DNA of 64,000 nucleotides from Denitromonas ohlonensis. Lineage in GTDB: Bacteria > Pseudomonadota > Gammaproteobacteria > Burkholderiales > Rhodocyclaceae. Of the stretch, positions 24,169-33,358 are shown one piece after another. Position 1 is the first letter of the stretch. Each line of letters opens with the position of its first letter. Location of the stretch: the NCBI RefSeq assembly GCF_007625205.1, contig NZ_VMNI01000004.1, positions 62,001 through 126,000 of the forward strand, written 5' to 3'. The notes under the pieces are model-generated. The model saw only the letters and a program-made list of their open reading frames with translations. It did not search any database and was not told where the DNA came from. The position numbers and the translations under genes were made by a program.

Positions 24169-25998
24169 CTAGCTGGCCGGGCGCGGCGCGGTGGCGGTGT
24201 CCGAGGCCGCATCGTCCGGCGACGGACTCTCCGGCAGCGCGTCTCCGAGTTCCTGTTCGAGGATCAGGCTGAGTTCTTCGGTGGCCTCACGAGCGCTTTG
24301 AATCAGCTGGTGTTCGTCATGGTAAAGCGCCTGTTCGCGCTTGAGCAGCTCGCCGTCGTGCTCGGCGAAGCGGTCGACAATCTGCTGCGATTTTTCGGGT
24401 GTTTTGCCGAGCACCTCGAAGATCATGCGCGTCATGTCGAGGCTGGAGCGGAAGGTCTCGCGCATCAGCAACTCGACCCCCAGATCCATCAGCCGGTAGG
24501 CATGAAAGCGGTTGCGGGCGCGGGCGACGATGGTGACCTGCGGGAAATGCTTGCGCACCATCTCGGCGCAGCGCAGCGAGGTCTCGATGTCGTCGATGGC
24601 CAGCACGAAGACTTTGGCGTCCTCGATGCGCGCGGCATGCAAGACTTCAAGGTGCGCGGCGTTGCCGTAGTAGGCCTGGATGCCGAAGCGCTTCATGGTC
24701 TTGACCTCTTCGTGGTCAATGTCCAGCGCGGTGAAGGGCACGTTGCGGGCCAGCAGCACGCGCCCGACGATCTGGCCGACACGGCCGAAGCCGGCCATCA
24801 CCACCGGGTTGGGCAGGTCGGGCATCTCTTCGGCCTCAGGTTCCGTGGTCGCGGTGGCGGCCGCTTCGCGGGCATTGAGGCGATCGGCCAGGATGAACAG
24901 CAGCGGCGCGGTGGCCATCGAGAGCGCAACAGACAGATTCAGCTGCGCGACGACTTCCGGCGCCAGCAGCTGGTTGGCCTGCGCGACGCCAAACAGCACA
25001 AAGGCGAATTCGCCGCACTGCGCCAGCGCCAGCGCCTGCATGCGCGACACCTGTTTGCTGCCGCGGGCCAGCCGGCGCAGCCCATACATGCCGCCGCCCT
25101 TGACCAGGATCAGCGCGATGGTGAGCCCCAGCACATTGATCGGATGTTCGACGATCATGCCCAGGTTGATGGTCATGCCGACGGCGATGAAGAAGAAGCC
25201 CATCAGCAGTCCCTGGAAGGGCGCGATCGAGGCTTCGAGCTCATGCCGGAAGTCCGAGTCCGACAGCAGGACGCCGGCCACAAAGGCGCCCAGTGACATC
25301 GACAGGCCGCCCAGTTGCAGCAGCAGCGCCAGGCCGAGCGCGGTCGCCAGCGCGGCGGCGGTGAACATTTCGCGGCTGTTGATGCGGGTGACATGGCGAA
25401 AGATGGCGTCCAGCACCGGTCGGCCGATCAACACCACCACGGCGAGAAAGCCGAGGCCCACCAGGGGCGAGACATCGCCCTCCGAGCGCGCGGCGCCGAG
25501 CAGCGGCAGCAGCGCCAGCAGCGGGATCACCATCAGATCCTGAAACAGCAGGATGGCGAAGGTTTCGCGCCCGTAGCGGCTGTGCAGTTCGTGACGCTCG
25601 CCCAGCGTGGGCAGCACGAAGGCGGTGGAGGACAGCGCCAGGGTGAGGCCGATCATGATGGCGATGGGCCAGTCAAAACCGAGCAGCCAGGCGCCGGCGA
25701 TCAGGAAGCTTCCCACGCCAAAAAACTGCAGGCCGCCCAGGCCGAACACCGGTTTGCGCAGCGCCCACAGACGCGAGGGCTGAAGCTCCAGGCCGATGAT
25801 GAATAGCAGCAGCACCACACCCAGTTCGGCGGTGTGCAGCAGGTTCTCGCCGTCGGTGACGACGCCGAAGCCCGAGGGGCCAATGAGGACGCCGGCGGCA
25901 AGGTAGCCAAGGACGGTGCCCAGGCCGGCACGCTTGAACAGGGGGACCAAGAGCACGGCCACAGCCAACAGGGCCGCGAAGGTGGCAACGGATTGCAT
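24169..25998 (-). CDS. CPA2 family cation:proton antiporter (KefB/KefC type)
   Basis: 609 residues: about twelve membrane helices in the first 380 residues (LGYLAAGVLIGPSGFGVVTD, AELGVVLLLFIIGLELQPSR, the core ETFAILLFQDLMVIPLLALL with the conserved QD pair, SMSLGAFVAGVLLSDSDFRH), then an RCK-N domain (about 400-520) with Rossmann motif MAGFGRVGQIVGRVL and MKRFGIQAYYGNAAHLEVLH. The last 80 residues are charged and coiled. Family members export K+ or Na+ for H+ under glutathione or nucleotide control. No kefF/kefG ancillary gene adjoins. It lies 136 bp downstream of nasA in the same direction but is probably a separate unit. Confidence 0.92.
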   Translation of the reverse strand: MQSVATFAALLAVAVLLVPLFKRAGLGTVLGYLAAGVLIGPSGFGVVTDGENLLHTAELGVVLLLFIIGLELQPSRLWALRKPVFGLGGLQFFGVGSFLIAGAWLLGFDWPIAIMIGLTLALSSTAFVLPTLGERHELHSRYGRETFAILLFQDLMVIPLLALLPLLGAARSEGDVSPLVGLGFLAVVVLIGRPVLDAIFRHVTRINSREMFTAAALATALGLALLLQLGGLSMSLGAFVAGVLLSDSDFRHELEASIAPFQGLLMGFFFIAVGMTINLGMIVEHPINVLGLTIALILVKGGGMYGLRRLARGSKQVSRMQALALAQCGEFAFVLFGVAQANQLLAPEVVAQLNLSVALSMATAPLLFILADRLNAREAAATATTEPEAEEMPDLPNPVVMAGFGRVGQIVGRVLLARNVPFTALDIDHEEVKTMKRFGIQAYYGNAAHLEVLHAARIEDAKVFVLAIDDIETSLRCAEMVRKHFPQVTIVARARNRFHAYRLMDLGVELLMRETFRSSLDMTRMIFEVLGKTPEKSQQIVDRFAEHDGELLKREQALYHDEHQLIQSAREATEELSLILEQELGDALPESPSPDDAASDTATAPRPAS

Positions 25999-26134
25999 CG
26001 GGGGGTCTCCTTGCGTGCCGCCCTGCGCTGCAGTGGCGCGGGCGATCTTGTGTCCCCCCGCGATGTCGGTGCAGGGCCGGCCGACGGCGGGGCCTTCGAT
26101 GCCCTGCCGTGGCCTAGTTATATCATTTCCGCCC

Positions 26135-28843
26135 TCACGACCGTGCGGCGAGTCGCTTCAGCTCGGGCAGACAGGAGCCGCAGTTGGTGCCGCACCGGGT
26201 GCGTGTCTGCAGTTGTTCGAGGCTTTCGCCAGCATGGAAAGCGGTGACGATGGCCTCCTCCGACACATCAAAGCAGTTGCACACCACTTTGCCGCGCGCG
26301 GGCTGGCCGGCTGGCGGCTGGGTGAGCGGGGCGAGCAGCCAGGGGCGCACCGGGGCGGCGGGCTCGCCGCGCACCATCAGTTCGGTCAGCCACTCGGCGG
26401 CGCGGGTCTCGCCCGACAGTCGCACCGCATTGAGAATGTCGTCGTCGACCCGGGCGCGCTTGGCCACATCGCGGTGGGCATCGGCATACACCAGGGTGTG
26501 CGCCGGGTCGTCCAGGCCCATGGCGGCGTCGACCGCGTCGAGCAGCGCGGTGTCGGCTTCGTCGGCGCGTGCCTTGAGCACCACCACCGGCACCTCGCGC
26601 CCGGCCAGCGTCAGGCTGGCGTAGGGCAGATCCTTCATCTGCGCGCGCAGCGCTTCGAGCACGTCGAAGGCGCTGGTGTCGGTAATCCGGCGCATGGCCA
26701 TCAGCGCGTGGCCGGCGGCCAGTTTTTCGACCTGTATGGCGGCGTGCTTGAGTTCGGGTTGTTTCGAGGTTGGATCGGTGACGGACGGGGTCAGGGCGTT
26801 GATGCCCAGCGTGCCGGCCATGGTGTTGCCGCCCCAGTGCATGGGCAAAAAGCTCTGGCCCTGGCGGACGGTGTCGCTGGCGATGACCTTGAGCACCACG
26901 GCACCCTGACGGGAGCGCACGCGCACGATGTCGCCGTCGGCCAGATCGCGCCGCGCCAGATCCTCGGCGTGCATGTGCAGCTGCGGTTCGGGTTCATGGT
27001 TGTACAAGCGTGGCACGAGACCGGTGCGGGTCATGCTGTGCCACTGGTCGCGCAGGCGGCCGGTGATCAGGTGAAGCGGGTAGCGCGCGCTCGGGCTCTC
27101 GGCAGTGACCACGTAGTCGGTGGCGACAAAGCGCGCCTTGCCGGAGGGCGTGGGGAACACGCCGTCTTCATACAGGCGCACCCGGCCGGCGGTGGCGCCG
27201 TCGGGGAAGGGCCATTGCTGCGGGCCGTCGGCGTCGAGTTTGGCGTAGCTCAGGCCGGTGATGTCCAGATCGCGCCCGCGGGTGCTTTCGCGGTGCTCCT
27301 GCCAGACCGCTTCCACCGAGTCGAAGCCGAACTGGGCATAGGCCTGCGCGCCCTTGCCGATGCGCGGGCCGAGGCGGTGGGCGAAGTCGCAGGCGATCTC
27401 CCAGTCGTGCCGGGCCTCGCCGATCGGCGGCACGGCGGCGTGGGTGCGGCTGATGCGGCGCTCGGAGTTGGTGACCGTGCCGTCCTTTTCGCCCCAGCCG
27501 CTCGCTGGCAGCAGCACGTCGGCGTAGGCCGCGGTTTCGGTGTGGCGGTAGGTGTCTTGCACCACCACCAGTTCGGCGGCTTCGAGCGCGGCGTGGACCA
27601 TGGCCTGGTCGGGCAAGGACTGGGCCGGGTTGGTGGCAGCAATCCACACGGCCTTGATCTCGCCGTTCTTCAGCGCTTCGAAGAGTTCAACCGCCGGTTT
27701 GCCCGGTGCCGACGGCACTTCGGGCACACCCCACAGGCGCGCCACTTCGGCGCGGTGGGCGGGGTCACTCATGTCGCGATGGCCGGACATCAGGTTGGCC
27801 AGGGCACCGACTTCGCGCCCGCCCATGGCGTTGGGCTGGCCGGTGAGCGAGAAGGGGCCGGCGCCGGGGCGGCCGATCTGGCCGGTGGCCAGGTGCAGGT
27901 TGATCAGTGCGGCGTTCTTGTGGGTGCCCGAGGCGTACTGATTGAGGCCCTGGCAGTACATCGACAGCGTGGCCGGGCGGGTGGCAAACCATTCCGCCGC
28001 CTGTTCGATGTCCCGCTTGGGCACGCCGCACACGGCCGCGGCCATGGCCGGGGTGTATTCGCGCACCAGACGCTTGAGCGCGTCGAAGCCTTCGGTGTGC
28101 TCGGCGATGTAGTCGCGGTTGAGCCAGCCCTCCCACAGCATGACGTGGAGCATGGCGTTGAACAGCGCGATGTCGGTGCCCGGCAAAATCGGCAGGTGCA
28201 GGTCGGCGGCTTCGGCGGTGTCGGTGCGGCGCGGGTCGACCACCACCAGTTTCATGTCCGGATTGGCCTCGCGCGCGGCCTCGATGCGCCGGAACACGAT
28301 GGGGTGGGCAAAGGCGGTGTTGGAGCCGGCGATGAACAGGCAATCGGTGGCGTCGATGTCGGTGTAGCTGCACGGCGGGGCGTCCGCGCCCAGGCTCAGC
28401 TTGTAGCCGGCCACTGCGCTGGACATGCACAGGCGCGAGTTGGTGTCGAGGTTGTTGGTGCCGATCAGGCCTTTGGCCAGCTTATTGAAGACGTAGTAGT
28501 CCTCGGTCAGCCATTGGCCGGAGCCGTAGAAGGCGACGGCGTCGGGGCCGTGTTCCCGAATGATCGCGGCAAAGCGGTCGGCGACATGATCGAGCGCGGT
28601 GGCCCAGTCGGTGGGCTGGCGCGTGGCGCTGCGGTCGGTGCGCAGCTCGGGTGTGTGCGCGCGTTGCGAGCGGGTGTCGGCGGCGACCGTCAGGTGCAGC
28701 GTGGCGCCCTTGGTGCACAGCCGGCCGAAGTTGGCCGGGTGGTCGGGGTCGCCGCGCACGCCGGTGATCTGGCCGGCATCGTGTTCGACGATGAGGCCGC
28801 AGCCGACGCCGCAGTAACAGCAGGTGGATTTCGTCTCGGACAT
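26135..28843 (-). CDS. nasA: Assimilatory nitrate reductase, catalytic subunit with C-terminal [2Fe-2S] domain
   Basis: 902 residues. It reduces nitrate to nitrite in the cytoplasm for nitrogen assimilation. The N-terminal [4Fe-4S] cysteines are in STCCYCGVGCGLI and GRLCTKGATL; Mo-bis-MGD domains follow (YGSGQWLTEDYYVFNKLAKG, NTNSRLCMSSAVAGYKLSLG with the Mo-ligand Cys region, TGQPNAMGGREVGALANLMS), and the C-terminal beta-barrel (HLITGRLRDQWHSMTRTG). The last about 55 residues form a BFD-type [2Fe-2S] module (VCNCFDVSEE and RCGTNCGSCLPELKRL), found in NasA but not NapA. There is no signal peptide. No nirB/nirD or nitrate transporter is adjacent. A sigma-54 promoter lies just upstream and AAGGAG precedes the ATG. 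Confidence 0.95.
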   Translation of the reverse strand: MSETKSTCCYCGVGCGLIVEHDAGQITGVRGDPDHPANFGRLCTKGATLHLTVAADTRSQRAHTPELRTDRSATRQPTDWATALDHVADRFAAIIREHGPDAVAFYGSGQWLTEDYYVFNKLAKGLIGTNNLDTNSRLCMSSAVAGYKLSLGADAPPCSYTDIDATDCLFIAGSNTAFAHPIVFRRIEAAREANPDMKLVVVDPRRTDTAEAADLHLPILPGTDIALFNAMLHVMLWEGWLNRDYIAEHTEGFDALKRLVREYTPAMAAAVCGVPKRDIEQAAEWFATRPATLSMYCQGLNQYASGTHKNAALINLHLATGQIGRPGAGPFSLTGQPNAMGGREVGALANLMSGHRDMSDPAHRAEVARLWGVPEVPSAPGKPAVELFEALKNGEIKAVWIAATNPAQSLPDQAMVHAALEAAELVVVQDTYRHTETAAYADVLLPASGWGEKDGTVTNSERRISRTHAAVPPIGEARHDWEIACDFAHRLGPRIGKGAQAYAQFGFDSVEAVWQEHRESTRGRDLDITGLSYAKLDADGPQQWPFPDGATAGRVRLYEDGVFPTPSGKARFVATDYVVTAESPSARYPLHLITGRLRDQWHSMTRTGLVPRLYNHEPEPQLHMHAEDLARRDLADGDIVRVRSRQGAVVLKVIASDTVRQGQSFLPMHWGGNTMAGTLGINALTPSVTDPTSKQPELKHAAIQVEKLAAGHALMAMRRITDTSAFDVLEALRAQMKDLPYASLTLAGREVPVVVLKARADEADTALLDAVDAAMGLDDPAHTLVYADAHRDVAKRARVDDDILNAVRLSGETRAAEWLTELMVRGEPAAPVRPWLLAPLTQPPAGQPARGKVVCNCFDVSEEAIVTAFHAGESLEQLQTRTRCGTNCGSCLPELKRLAARS

Positions 28844-28866
28844 TGAATCTCCTTTGTCCGGACAGT

Positions 28867-28882
28867 AGCAACCGCCATGCCA
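28867..28882 (-). promoter_or_regulatory. Sigma-54 (-24/-12) promoter of nasA
   Basis: Read on the minus strand the site is TGGCATGGCGGTTGCT, a full match to the consensus TGGCAY-R-N4-TTGCW with the right GG-GC spacing. The predicted start is near 28857, only about 14 bases before the nasA ATG, leaving room for the ribosome site AAGGAG. Control by NtrC under nitrogen limitation is what this family of promoters usually means for nitrate assimilation. Confidence 0.82.
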
Positions 28883-28932
28883 TGCCCCGAATAAGGGCTT
28901 GGCTTAAATTTGCTCTGAATCAAGATTGCAAA

Positions 28933-28960
28933 TGGTGCGGCGCGCAAAACGCCCGCACCA
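28933..28960. repeat. Inverted repeat between ybiB and nasA
   Basis: Arms TGGTGCG and CGCACCA pair perfectly around a 14-base interior that can itself pair further (GGCG/CGCC type). It is 10 bp past the ybiB stop and about 50 bp upstream of the nasA -24 element. It may be the ybiB terminator (no T run follows) or supply half-sites for an enhancer protein; the half-site order is opposite to the usual NtrC site. Confidence 0.45.
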
Positions 28961-28970
28961 GTTTGGGGCG

Positions 28971-29891
28971 TCAGTCGCCGTGCGCGAGCCGGATCAGGGC
29001 GTCCACCTGGGTGCGGATCGGTGCCGGCACCGGCGTGGTGCCGTCGAGCATGGCGCGGATCAGTTGCGCATTGCCGGCGACATCGGGCAGGTCGGGCACC
29101 TGTGGGTTGGGCGGCGCGCCGCCGCCTTCGCCTTCCATCGTCTCGGCCGCGCCGGTGCCCTTGTAGAGCGCCATGGTCGGGCGGCGTCGCGGGTTGGCGT
29201 AGCCCTCGCCTTCGGTGCCGCGCATCAGCATCGCGCAGCCGCCGTCGACTTGCAGGAACTCGTCCATCCGCACCAGATACTCGGGGTGGGTCACCGCCAC
29301 CACGCGTACGCTGCGCCCCGGCATCGGGTCGAGCAGCTTGGCCAGCGTGTGGCCGCTGTTGCGCACGCCCAGGCGCGGGCGCAGGGCGAGCAGGCGGTCG
29401 AGGCCGGGTAGCAGCGCCTCGAGCGAGAGCGCGGCAATCTTGTGTGAGCCCAGCGCGGCGCTGGCGGCCGCGGCGTCGGCGCGCAGCGGGACGTCGAGCG
29501 CGGCGAGCAGGTCGAAGGGGCTGACCCGGCTGTCGAAGTCATGCCGGCCCTGAATCAGCACCGGCACGCCCTCGCGCGCCAGCAGCAGCGCGACCAGCGG
29601 CATCAGGTTCGGCTGTCGACGGGCGCCGTTGTAGCTGGGCAGCAGCACGCAGCGCGGGCCGTCGGGTAGCGTGAGCGTTGCGTTGCGGGCGTCCATGGCG
29701 CGCTTGAAGCCGACCAGCTCGTCGAGCGATTCGCTCTTGATGCGCAGCGACAATATGATCGCGCCCAGTTCCAGATCGGGCACGCGGCCGTCGAGCATGT
29801 CGCCAAACAGGCTGGCGGCCTGGTCGACGGTGAGCGGCTTGGCGCCTTTGGCGCCGCGGCCGATTTCCTTGATAAACGGGGCGTAGGTCAT
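28971..29891 (-). CDS. ybiB: YbiB/TrpD2-family DNA-binding protein
   Basis: 306 residues related to anthranilate phosphoribosyltransferase. An N-terminal helical domain (PLTVDQAASLFGDMLDGRVP, ELGAIILSLRIKSESLDELV) precedes a glycosyltransferase-like fold (LPSYNGARRQPNLMPLVALL, GVPVLIQGRHDFDSRVSPFD, RLGVRNSGHTLAKLLDPM, LMRGTEGEGYANPRRRP). In E. coli YbiB (TrpD2) binds nucleic acid without sequence preference and is LexA-linked, and lacks TrpD activity. It is commonly encoded beside assimilatory nitrite/nitrate reductase genes in betaproteobacteria. It is divergent from a COG0523 GTPase, with a short hairpin (GTGGCCG/CGGCCAC, 29927-29944) between them. Confidence 0.9.
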   Translation of the reverse strand: MTYAPFIKEIGRGAKGAKPLTVDQAASLFGDMLDGRVPDLELGAIILSLRIKSESLDELVGFKRAMDARNATLTLPDGPRCVLLPSYNGARRQPNLMPLVALLLAREGVPVLIQGRHDFDSRVSPFDLLAALDVPLRADAAAASAALGSHKIAALSLEALLPGLDRLLALRPRLGVRNSGHTLAKLLDPMPGRSVRVVAVTHPEYLVRMDEFLQVDGGCAMLMRGTEGEGYANPRRRPTMALYKGTGAAETMEGEGGGAPPNPQVPDLPDVAGNAQLIRAMLDGTTPVPAPIRTQVDALIRLAHGD

Positions 29892-29962
29892 GGCGCGGAT
29901 TATGGCAGGCTTCCGGGTGGCCGGCGACGGCCACGCATCGTGATTATGACCAGGATCAAACC

Positions 29963-31045
29963 ATGACTGACACTGACCGCCGGATTCCGGTGACCGTGCT
30001 GACCGGCTTTCTCGGCGCCGGCAAAACCACCGTACTCAACCACCTGCTGCGCCACCCCGGCGCCGAGCGGGTGGCGGTGCTGATCAACGAGTTGGGCGAT
30101 GTCGGCGTCGATCACCATCTGGTCGAGCAGGTCGATGAAACCCTGATCGTGCTCGACGGCGGCTGCGTGTGCTGCAGCGTGCAGGGCGATCTGGTGGCGG
30201 CGCTCAAGCGCTTGTTCATGCAGGCATTCCGCAAGGAGATCCCGCCCATCGACCGCGTGCTGCTCGAAACCACCGGCCTGGCCGATCCGGCGCCGGTCAT
30301 CCACACGCTGATGGAAGAACCCTTCATCGCCGACCGCTACCGTTGCGACGGCGTGGTCACCGCCGTCGACGTGACCCACGCCGCCGGCCAACTCAAGGCA
30401 CACCGCGAAGCCATGCGCCAGGTGGCGATGGCCGACCGCCTGCTGCTCACCAAGTGCGACCTCGCCGCGCCGGCCGATATTGCCGCGTTGCAAACGACGC
30501 TCGCCACGCTCAACCCCGGCGCGCGGCAGATTCCGGTGTCGCAAGGCGTGGTCTCGGTCGATGCCTTGTTTGGCTGCGGCTTGTACACCGCCACCGGCAA
30601 GCTGCCCGAAGTCGCCGACTGGCTGGGCGAGGCGCAGGTCCGTGCCGCCGCCGCGGCGGTGCCATCGTGGCGCAAGCCCGGCAAAGCGGCGCCGACCGGC
30701 CCGGTGACGTATCACACCGACGGCGTCGAAAGCTATGTGCTGCGCTTCGACGCGCCCCTGCCGTGGTGGGAGTTTTCCGATGGGCTGAACCTGATCCTGC
30801 AGGCCTATAGCAACCGCATCCTGCGGATCAAGGGCGTGCTCAATGTGCGCGGCGATCCGCTGCCGCGCGTCATCCAGTGCGTGCAACACAGCATCTACCC
30901 CGCGGTCAGCCTGCCGGCCTGGCCCGACACCCCCCCCTTTGACGATCGCTGCAGCCGGCTGGTGTTCATCGTGCGTGGCCTGCCGAGCGAGACCGTGATG
31001 CAGACCTTGAGCGAATTCACCGGCGTGGGCGTCAGCGTGCTGTAA
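29963..31045 (+). CDS. CobW/COG0523 family GTPase (metal chaperone type)
   Basis: 360 residues. It has P-loop [20 protein letters not shown], the metal-binding [11 protein letters not shown] (CxCC), Walker B-like [20 protein letters not shown], guanine specificity TKCD, and a C-terminal CobW_C domain ([40 protein letters not shown]). COG0523 GTPases insert or deliver Zn, Co or Ni ions or support metal homeostasis; the metal here is not determined. The sequence between this gene and ybiB shows no clear Zur box. It stands as a single gene followed by 68 bp before the dehydrogenase pair. Confidence 0.92.
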   Translation: MTDTDRRIPVTVLTGFLGAGKTTVLNHLLRHPGAERVAVLINELGDVGVDHHLVEQVDETLIVLDGGCVCCSVQGDLVAALKRLFMQAFRKEIPPIDRVLLETTGLADPAPVIHTLMEEPFIADRYRCDGVVTAVDVTHAAGQLKAHREAMRQVAMADRLLLTKCDLAAPADIAALQTTLATLNPGARQIPVSQGVVSVDALFGCGLYTATGKLPEVADWLGEAQVRAAAAAVPSWRKPGKAAPTGPVTYHTDGVESYVLRFDAPLPWWEFSDGLNLILQAYSNRILRIKGVLNVRGDPLPRVIQCVQHSIYPAVSLPAWPDTPPFDDRCSRLVFIVRGLPSETVMQTLSEFTGVGVSVL

Positions 31046-31113
31046 CGTCCCCTGACCAATCGACGGGCCCGCACGCGTAGAATCGACGGATCGGATCTGC
31101 TCGGAGTGCGTGC

Positions 31114-31983
31114 ATGAACATCGGTTTTATCGGTCTGGGCCTGATGGGACGGCCCATGGTGCTCAATCTGCGCAAGGCCGGTTTCCCGGTCAGCGTGTGG
31201 GCGCGGCGCGAGGCCTCGCTGGCGGCGGTGACGGCGGCGGGCGCGGTGGCGCGGGCGAGTATCGCCGAGGTGGCGGCGGCGTCGGACGTGGTGTTCTCCT
31301 GCGTGCCGGATGCGCCACAGGTGGCTGAGGTGGCACAGGCGGTGGCCGACGGCGCGCATGACGGCCTGGTGTTTGCCGACATGAGCACCATCGCCCCGGC
31401 GGCGGCGCGCGATATCGCCGCGCAACTCAAGTCGCGCGGCGTGAGCATGCTCGATGCGCCGGTCTCGGGCGGCGAGACCGGTGCCATTGCCGGCACGCTG
31501 ACCATCATGGTTGGTGGTGAGCAAGCCGCGTTTGACACCGCTTTGCCGGCCTTTCAGGCCATGGGAAAAAGCGTCACGCGGGTGGGCGAGTCGGGCGCCG
31601 GTCAGGTGACCAAGGCCTGCAACCAGATCGTCACCGGCGTGGGTGTGGCTGCCGTGGCCGAAGCCTTCAACTTTGCGCAGATGAGTGGGGTCGATCCCGC
31701 CCGTGTGCGCGAGGCGCTGCTCGGCGGTTTTGCCAACAGCCGCATCCTCGACAACCACGGTCAGCGCATGATCGACCGAAAATTCACCCCCGGTTTCAAG
31801 GCCTGGATGCACCAGAAAGACCTGCGCATCGTCATGGAAGAAGCGCATGCGCACGGCCTTGCCTTGCCTGCCGCCGCGGCCACGGCGCAGCTCTTCAATG
31901 CGCTGGTCGGCCGTGGCATGGGCGAGGACGACTCGGTCGCCATGCTCAAGCTGTTTGAGGCGATGAGCGGAGGCGCGGCATGA
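31114..31983 (+). CDS. NAD(P)-dependent beta-hydroxyacid dehydrogenase, copy 1 (GlxR/GarR-like)
   Basis: 289 residues. Rossmann motif MNIGFIGLGLMGRPMVLNLR, substrate loop LDAPVSGGETGAIAGTLTIM, catalytic Lys in GAGQVTKACNQIVTGVG, and a C-terminal helical domain (KFTPGFKAWMHQKDLRIVME) identify the 3-hydroxyisobutyrate/tartronate semialdehyde reductase superfamily. A tartronate semialdehyde reductase role would fit the distant hyi gene, but substrate specificity cannot be read from the sequence. It overlaps the start of a second, paralogous dehydrogenase by four bases. Confidence 0.9.
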   Translation: MNIGFIGLGLMGRPMVLNLRKAGFPVSVWARREASLAAVTAAGAVARASIAEVAAASDVVFSCVPDAPQVAEVAQAVADGAHDGLVFADMSTIAPAAARDIAAQLKSRGVSMLDAPVSGGETGAIAGTLTIMVGGEQAAFDTALPAFQAMGKSVTRVGESGAGQVTKACNQIVTGVGVAAVAEAFNFAQMSGVDPARVREALLGGFANSRILDNHGQRMIDRKFTPGFKAWMHQKDLRIVMEEAHAHGLALPAAAATAQLFNALVGRGMGEDDSVAMLKLFEAMSGGAA

Positions 31984-32870
31984 AGATCGGCTTTATTGGT
32001 TTGGGCGATATGGGCCAGTCGATGGCCCGCCACCTCATCGGTGCGGGGCATGAGCTGGCGGTTTGGGCGCGGCGTGAAGCGTCGGCGTCTGCGCTGCTTG
32101 CCGAGGGCGCCGCCTGGTGCGCGTCACCTGCCGAACTGGCCGCGCGCAGCGAGTTGGTGATCACTATGGTCGGCGGCAGCGCCGATGTGGACGATCTGGT
32201 CTTGCGCAGCGATGGCCTGCTCGCCGGCTTTGCCGCCGGCGCAGCGCATGTCGACATGAGCACCATCGCGCCGGCGACCGCCCGGCAACTCGCCGCCCGC
32301 TACGCCGAGCGCGGTATCGACTGGCTGGATGCGCCGGTCTCCGGCGGGCCCAAAGGCGCGCTCGAGGCGACGCTGGCGATCATGGTCGGCGGCGACGCGG
32401 CCACGCTGGCGCGGCTGCAGCCGGTGCTGGCGGTGCTGGGCAGTCGCATCGTGCACATCGGCGAGGCCGGTGCCGGTCAGGTGGCCAAGGCCTGCAATCA
32501 GATGATCATGGTCGCCGCGATTGAAGCGAGCGCCGAAGCCCTGCACCTGGCCGCCGCCAACGGCGTCGATGTGGCCAAGGTGCGCACCGCCCTGATGGGC
32601 GGCTCGGCGGGTTCGCGGGTGCTCGAGGTGATGGGCGAGCGCATGGTCACCGGCGATTTCGACAAAGGCGTCGACGCCCGGCTGCACCACAAGGATTTCG
32701 GCCTCATCATGGCCGACGCCCATGCCCTCGGCGCACCGCTGCCCATCGCCGCCGCCGTCGGACAACAGCTCAATGCCCTGATGGCCCGCGGCGGCGCCCG
32801 GCAAGACACCGCCGCGCTGATCACCGTGCTCGACGCCATGGCACCGCAGGACAGGAGGACGACCGAATGA
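31980..32870 (+). CDS. NAD(P)-dependent beta-hydroxyacid dehydrogenase, copy 2
   Basis: 296 residues with the same motifs as its neighbour: MKIGFIGLGDMGQSMARHLI, LDAPVSGGPKGALEATLAIM, catalytic Lys in GAGQVAKACNQMIMVAAIEA, and GDFDKGVDARLHHKDFGLIM. The two are clearly paralogous along their whole length but well diverged, so the duplication is old or one copy was acquired. ATGA overlaps on both sides place it in an operon with copy 1 and the LEA-14-like protein. Confidence 0.9.
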   Translation: MKIGFIGLGDMGQSMARHLIGAGHELAVWARREASASALLAEGAAWCASPAELAARSELVITMVGGSADVDDLVLRSDGLLAGFAAGAAHVDMSTIAPATARQLAARYAERGIDWLDAPVSGGPKGALEATLAIMVGGDAATLARLQPVLAVLGSRIVHIGEAGAGQVAKACNQMIMVAAIEASAEALHLAAANGVDVAKVRTALMGGSAGSRVLEVMGERMVTGDFDKGVDARLHHKDFGLIMADAHALGAPLPIAAAVGQQLNALMARGGARQDTAALITVLDAMAPQDRRTTE

Positions 32871-33358
32871 AGCCCATCACTCGCCGCACCGCACTCGTCG
32901 CATTGGCCACCCTCGGCCTGGCCGCCTGCGCCAGCTTGCCGCTCAATATGAAACCGCCCGAAGTCTCGGTGTCGGATTTGCGCCTGATCGATGTCGGCCT
33001 GCTCGAGCAGCGCTTCGGCCTCAGCCTGCGGGTGCTCAACCCCAACGACGCCGAGATCCCGGTCGATGGCCTGAGCTTCACCGTTGAACTCAACGGCAAA
33101 CCCTTCGCCAAGGGCGTCAGCAACCAGACCGTCACCGTGCCGCGGCTGAGCGAAGCGATGCTGGAGGTGGAGGCCGTCAGTTCGCTCTCCGGCCTGCTGC
33201 GCCAGTTCGGCGCCATGGCCAAGGGGCAGGAGCGCATTGACTACCGGATTCACGGCACGCTTTACACCGGTGGGCTGTTCGGCGGCGTGCCCTTCGACCA
33301 GAAGGGCGAGGTGGATTTTGCGGATCTGGGGGTGCCGGCGGGGACGAGTCGGTTCTGA
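32867..33358 (+). CDS. LEA type 2 (WHy domain) family lipoprotein
   Basis: 163 residues. The N-terminus is TRRTALVALATLGLAACASL, a lipoprotein signal with lipobox LAAC. A WHy/LEA-14 immunoglobulin-like domain follows (VSVSDLRLIDVGLLEQRFGL, SLRVLNPNDAEIPVDGLSFT, VELNGKPFAKGVSNQTVTVP, a final GEVDFADLGV). Bacterial members are small periplasmic lipoproteins of unknown function, sometimes linked with desiccation or stress. It is coupled by ATGA to the second dehydrogenase; the functional link is unclear. Confidence 0.87.
   Translation: MKPITRRTALVALATLGLAACASLPLNMKPPEVSVSDLRLIDVGLLEQRFGLSLRVLNPNDAEIPVDGLSFTVELNGKPFAKGVSNQTVTVPRLSEAMLEVEAVSSLSGLLRQFGAMAKGQERIDYRIHGTLYTGGLFGGVPFDQKGEVDFADLGVPAGTSRF

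Noticed and set aside
25916-28846. 976-codon open frame on the plus strand opposite nasA
   Set aside because: Mirror frame of nasA; Gly/Val/Ala/His-rich low-complexity translation with no recognised motif.
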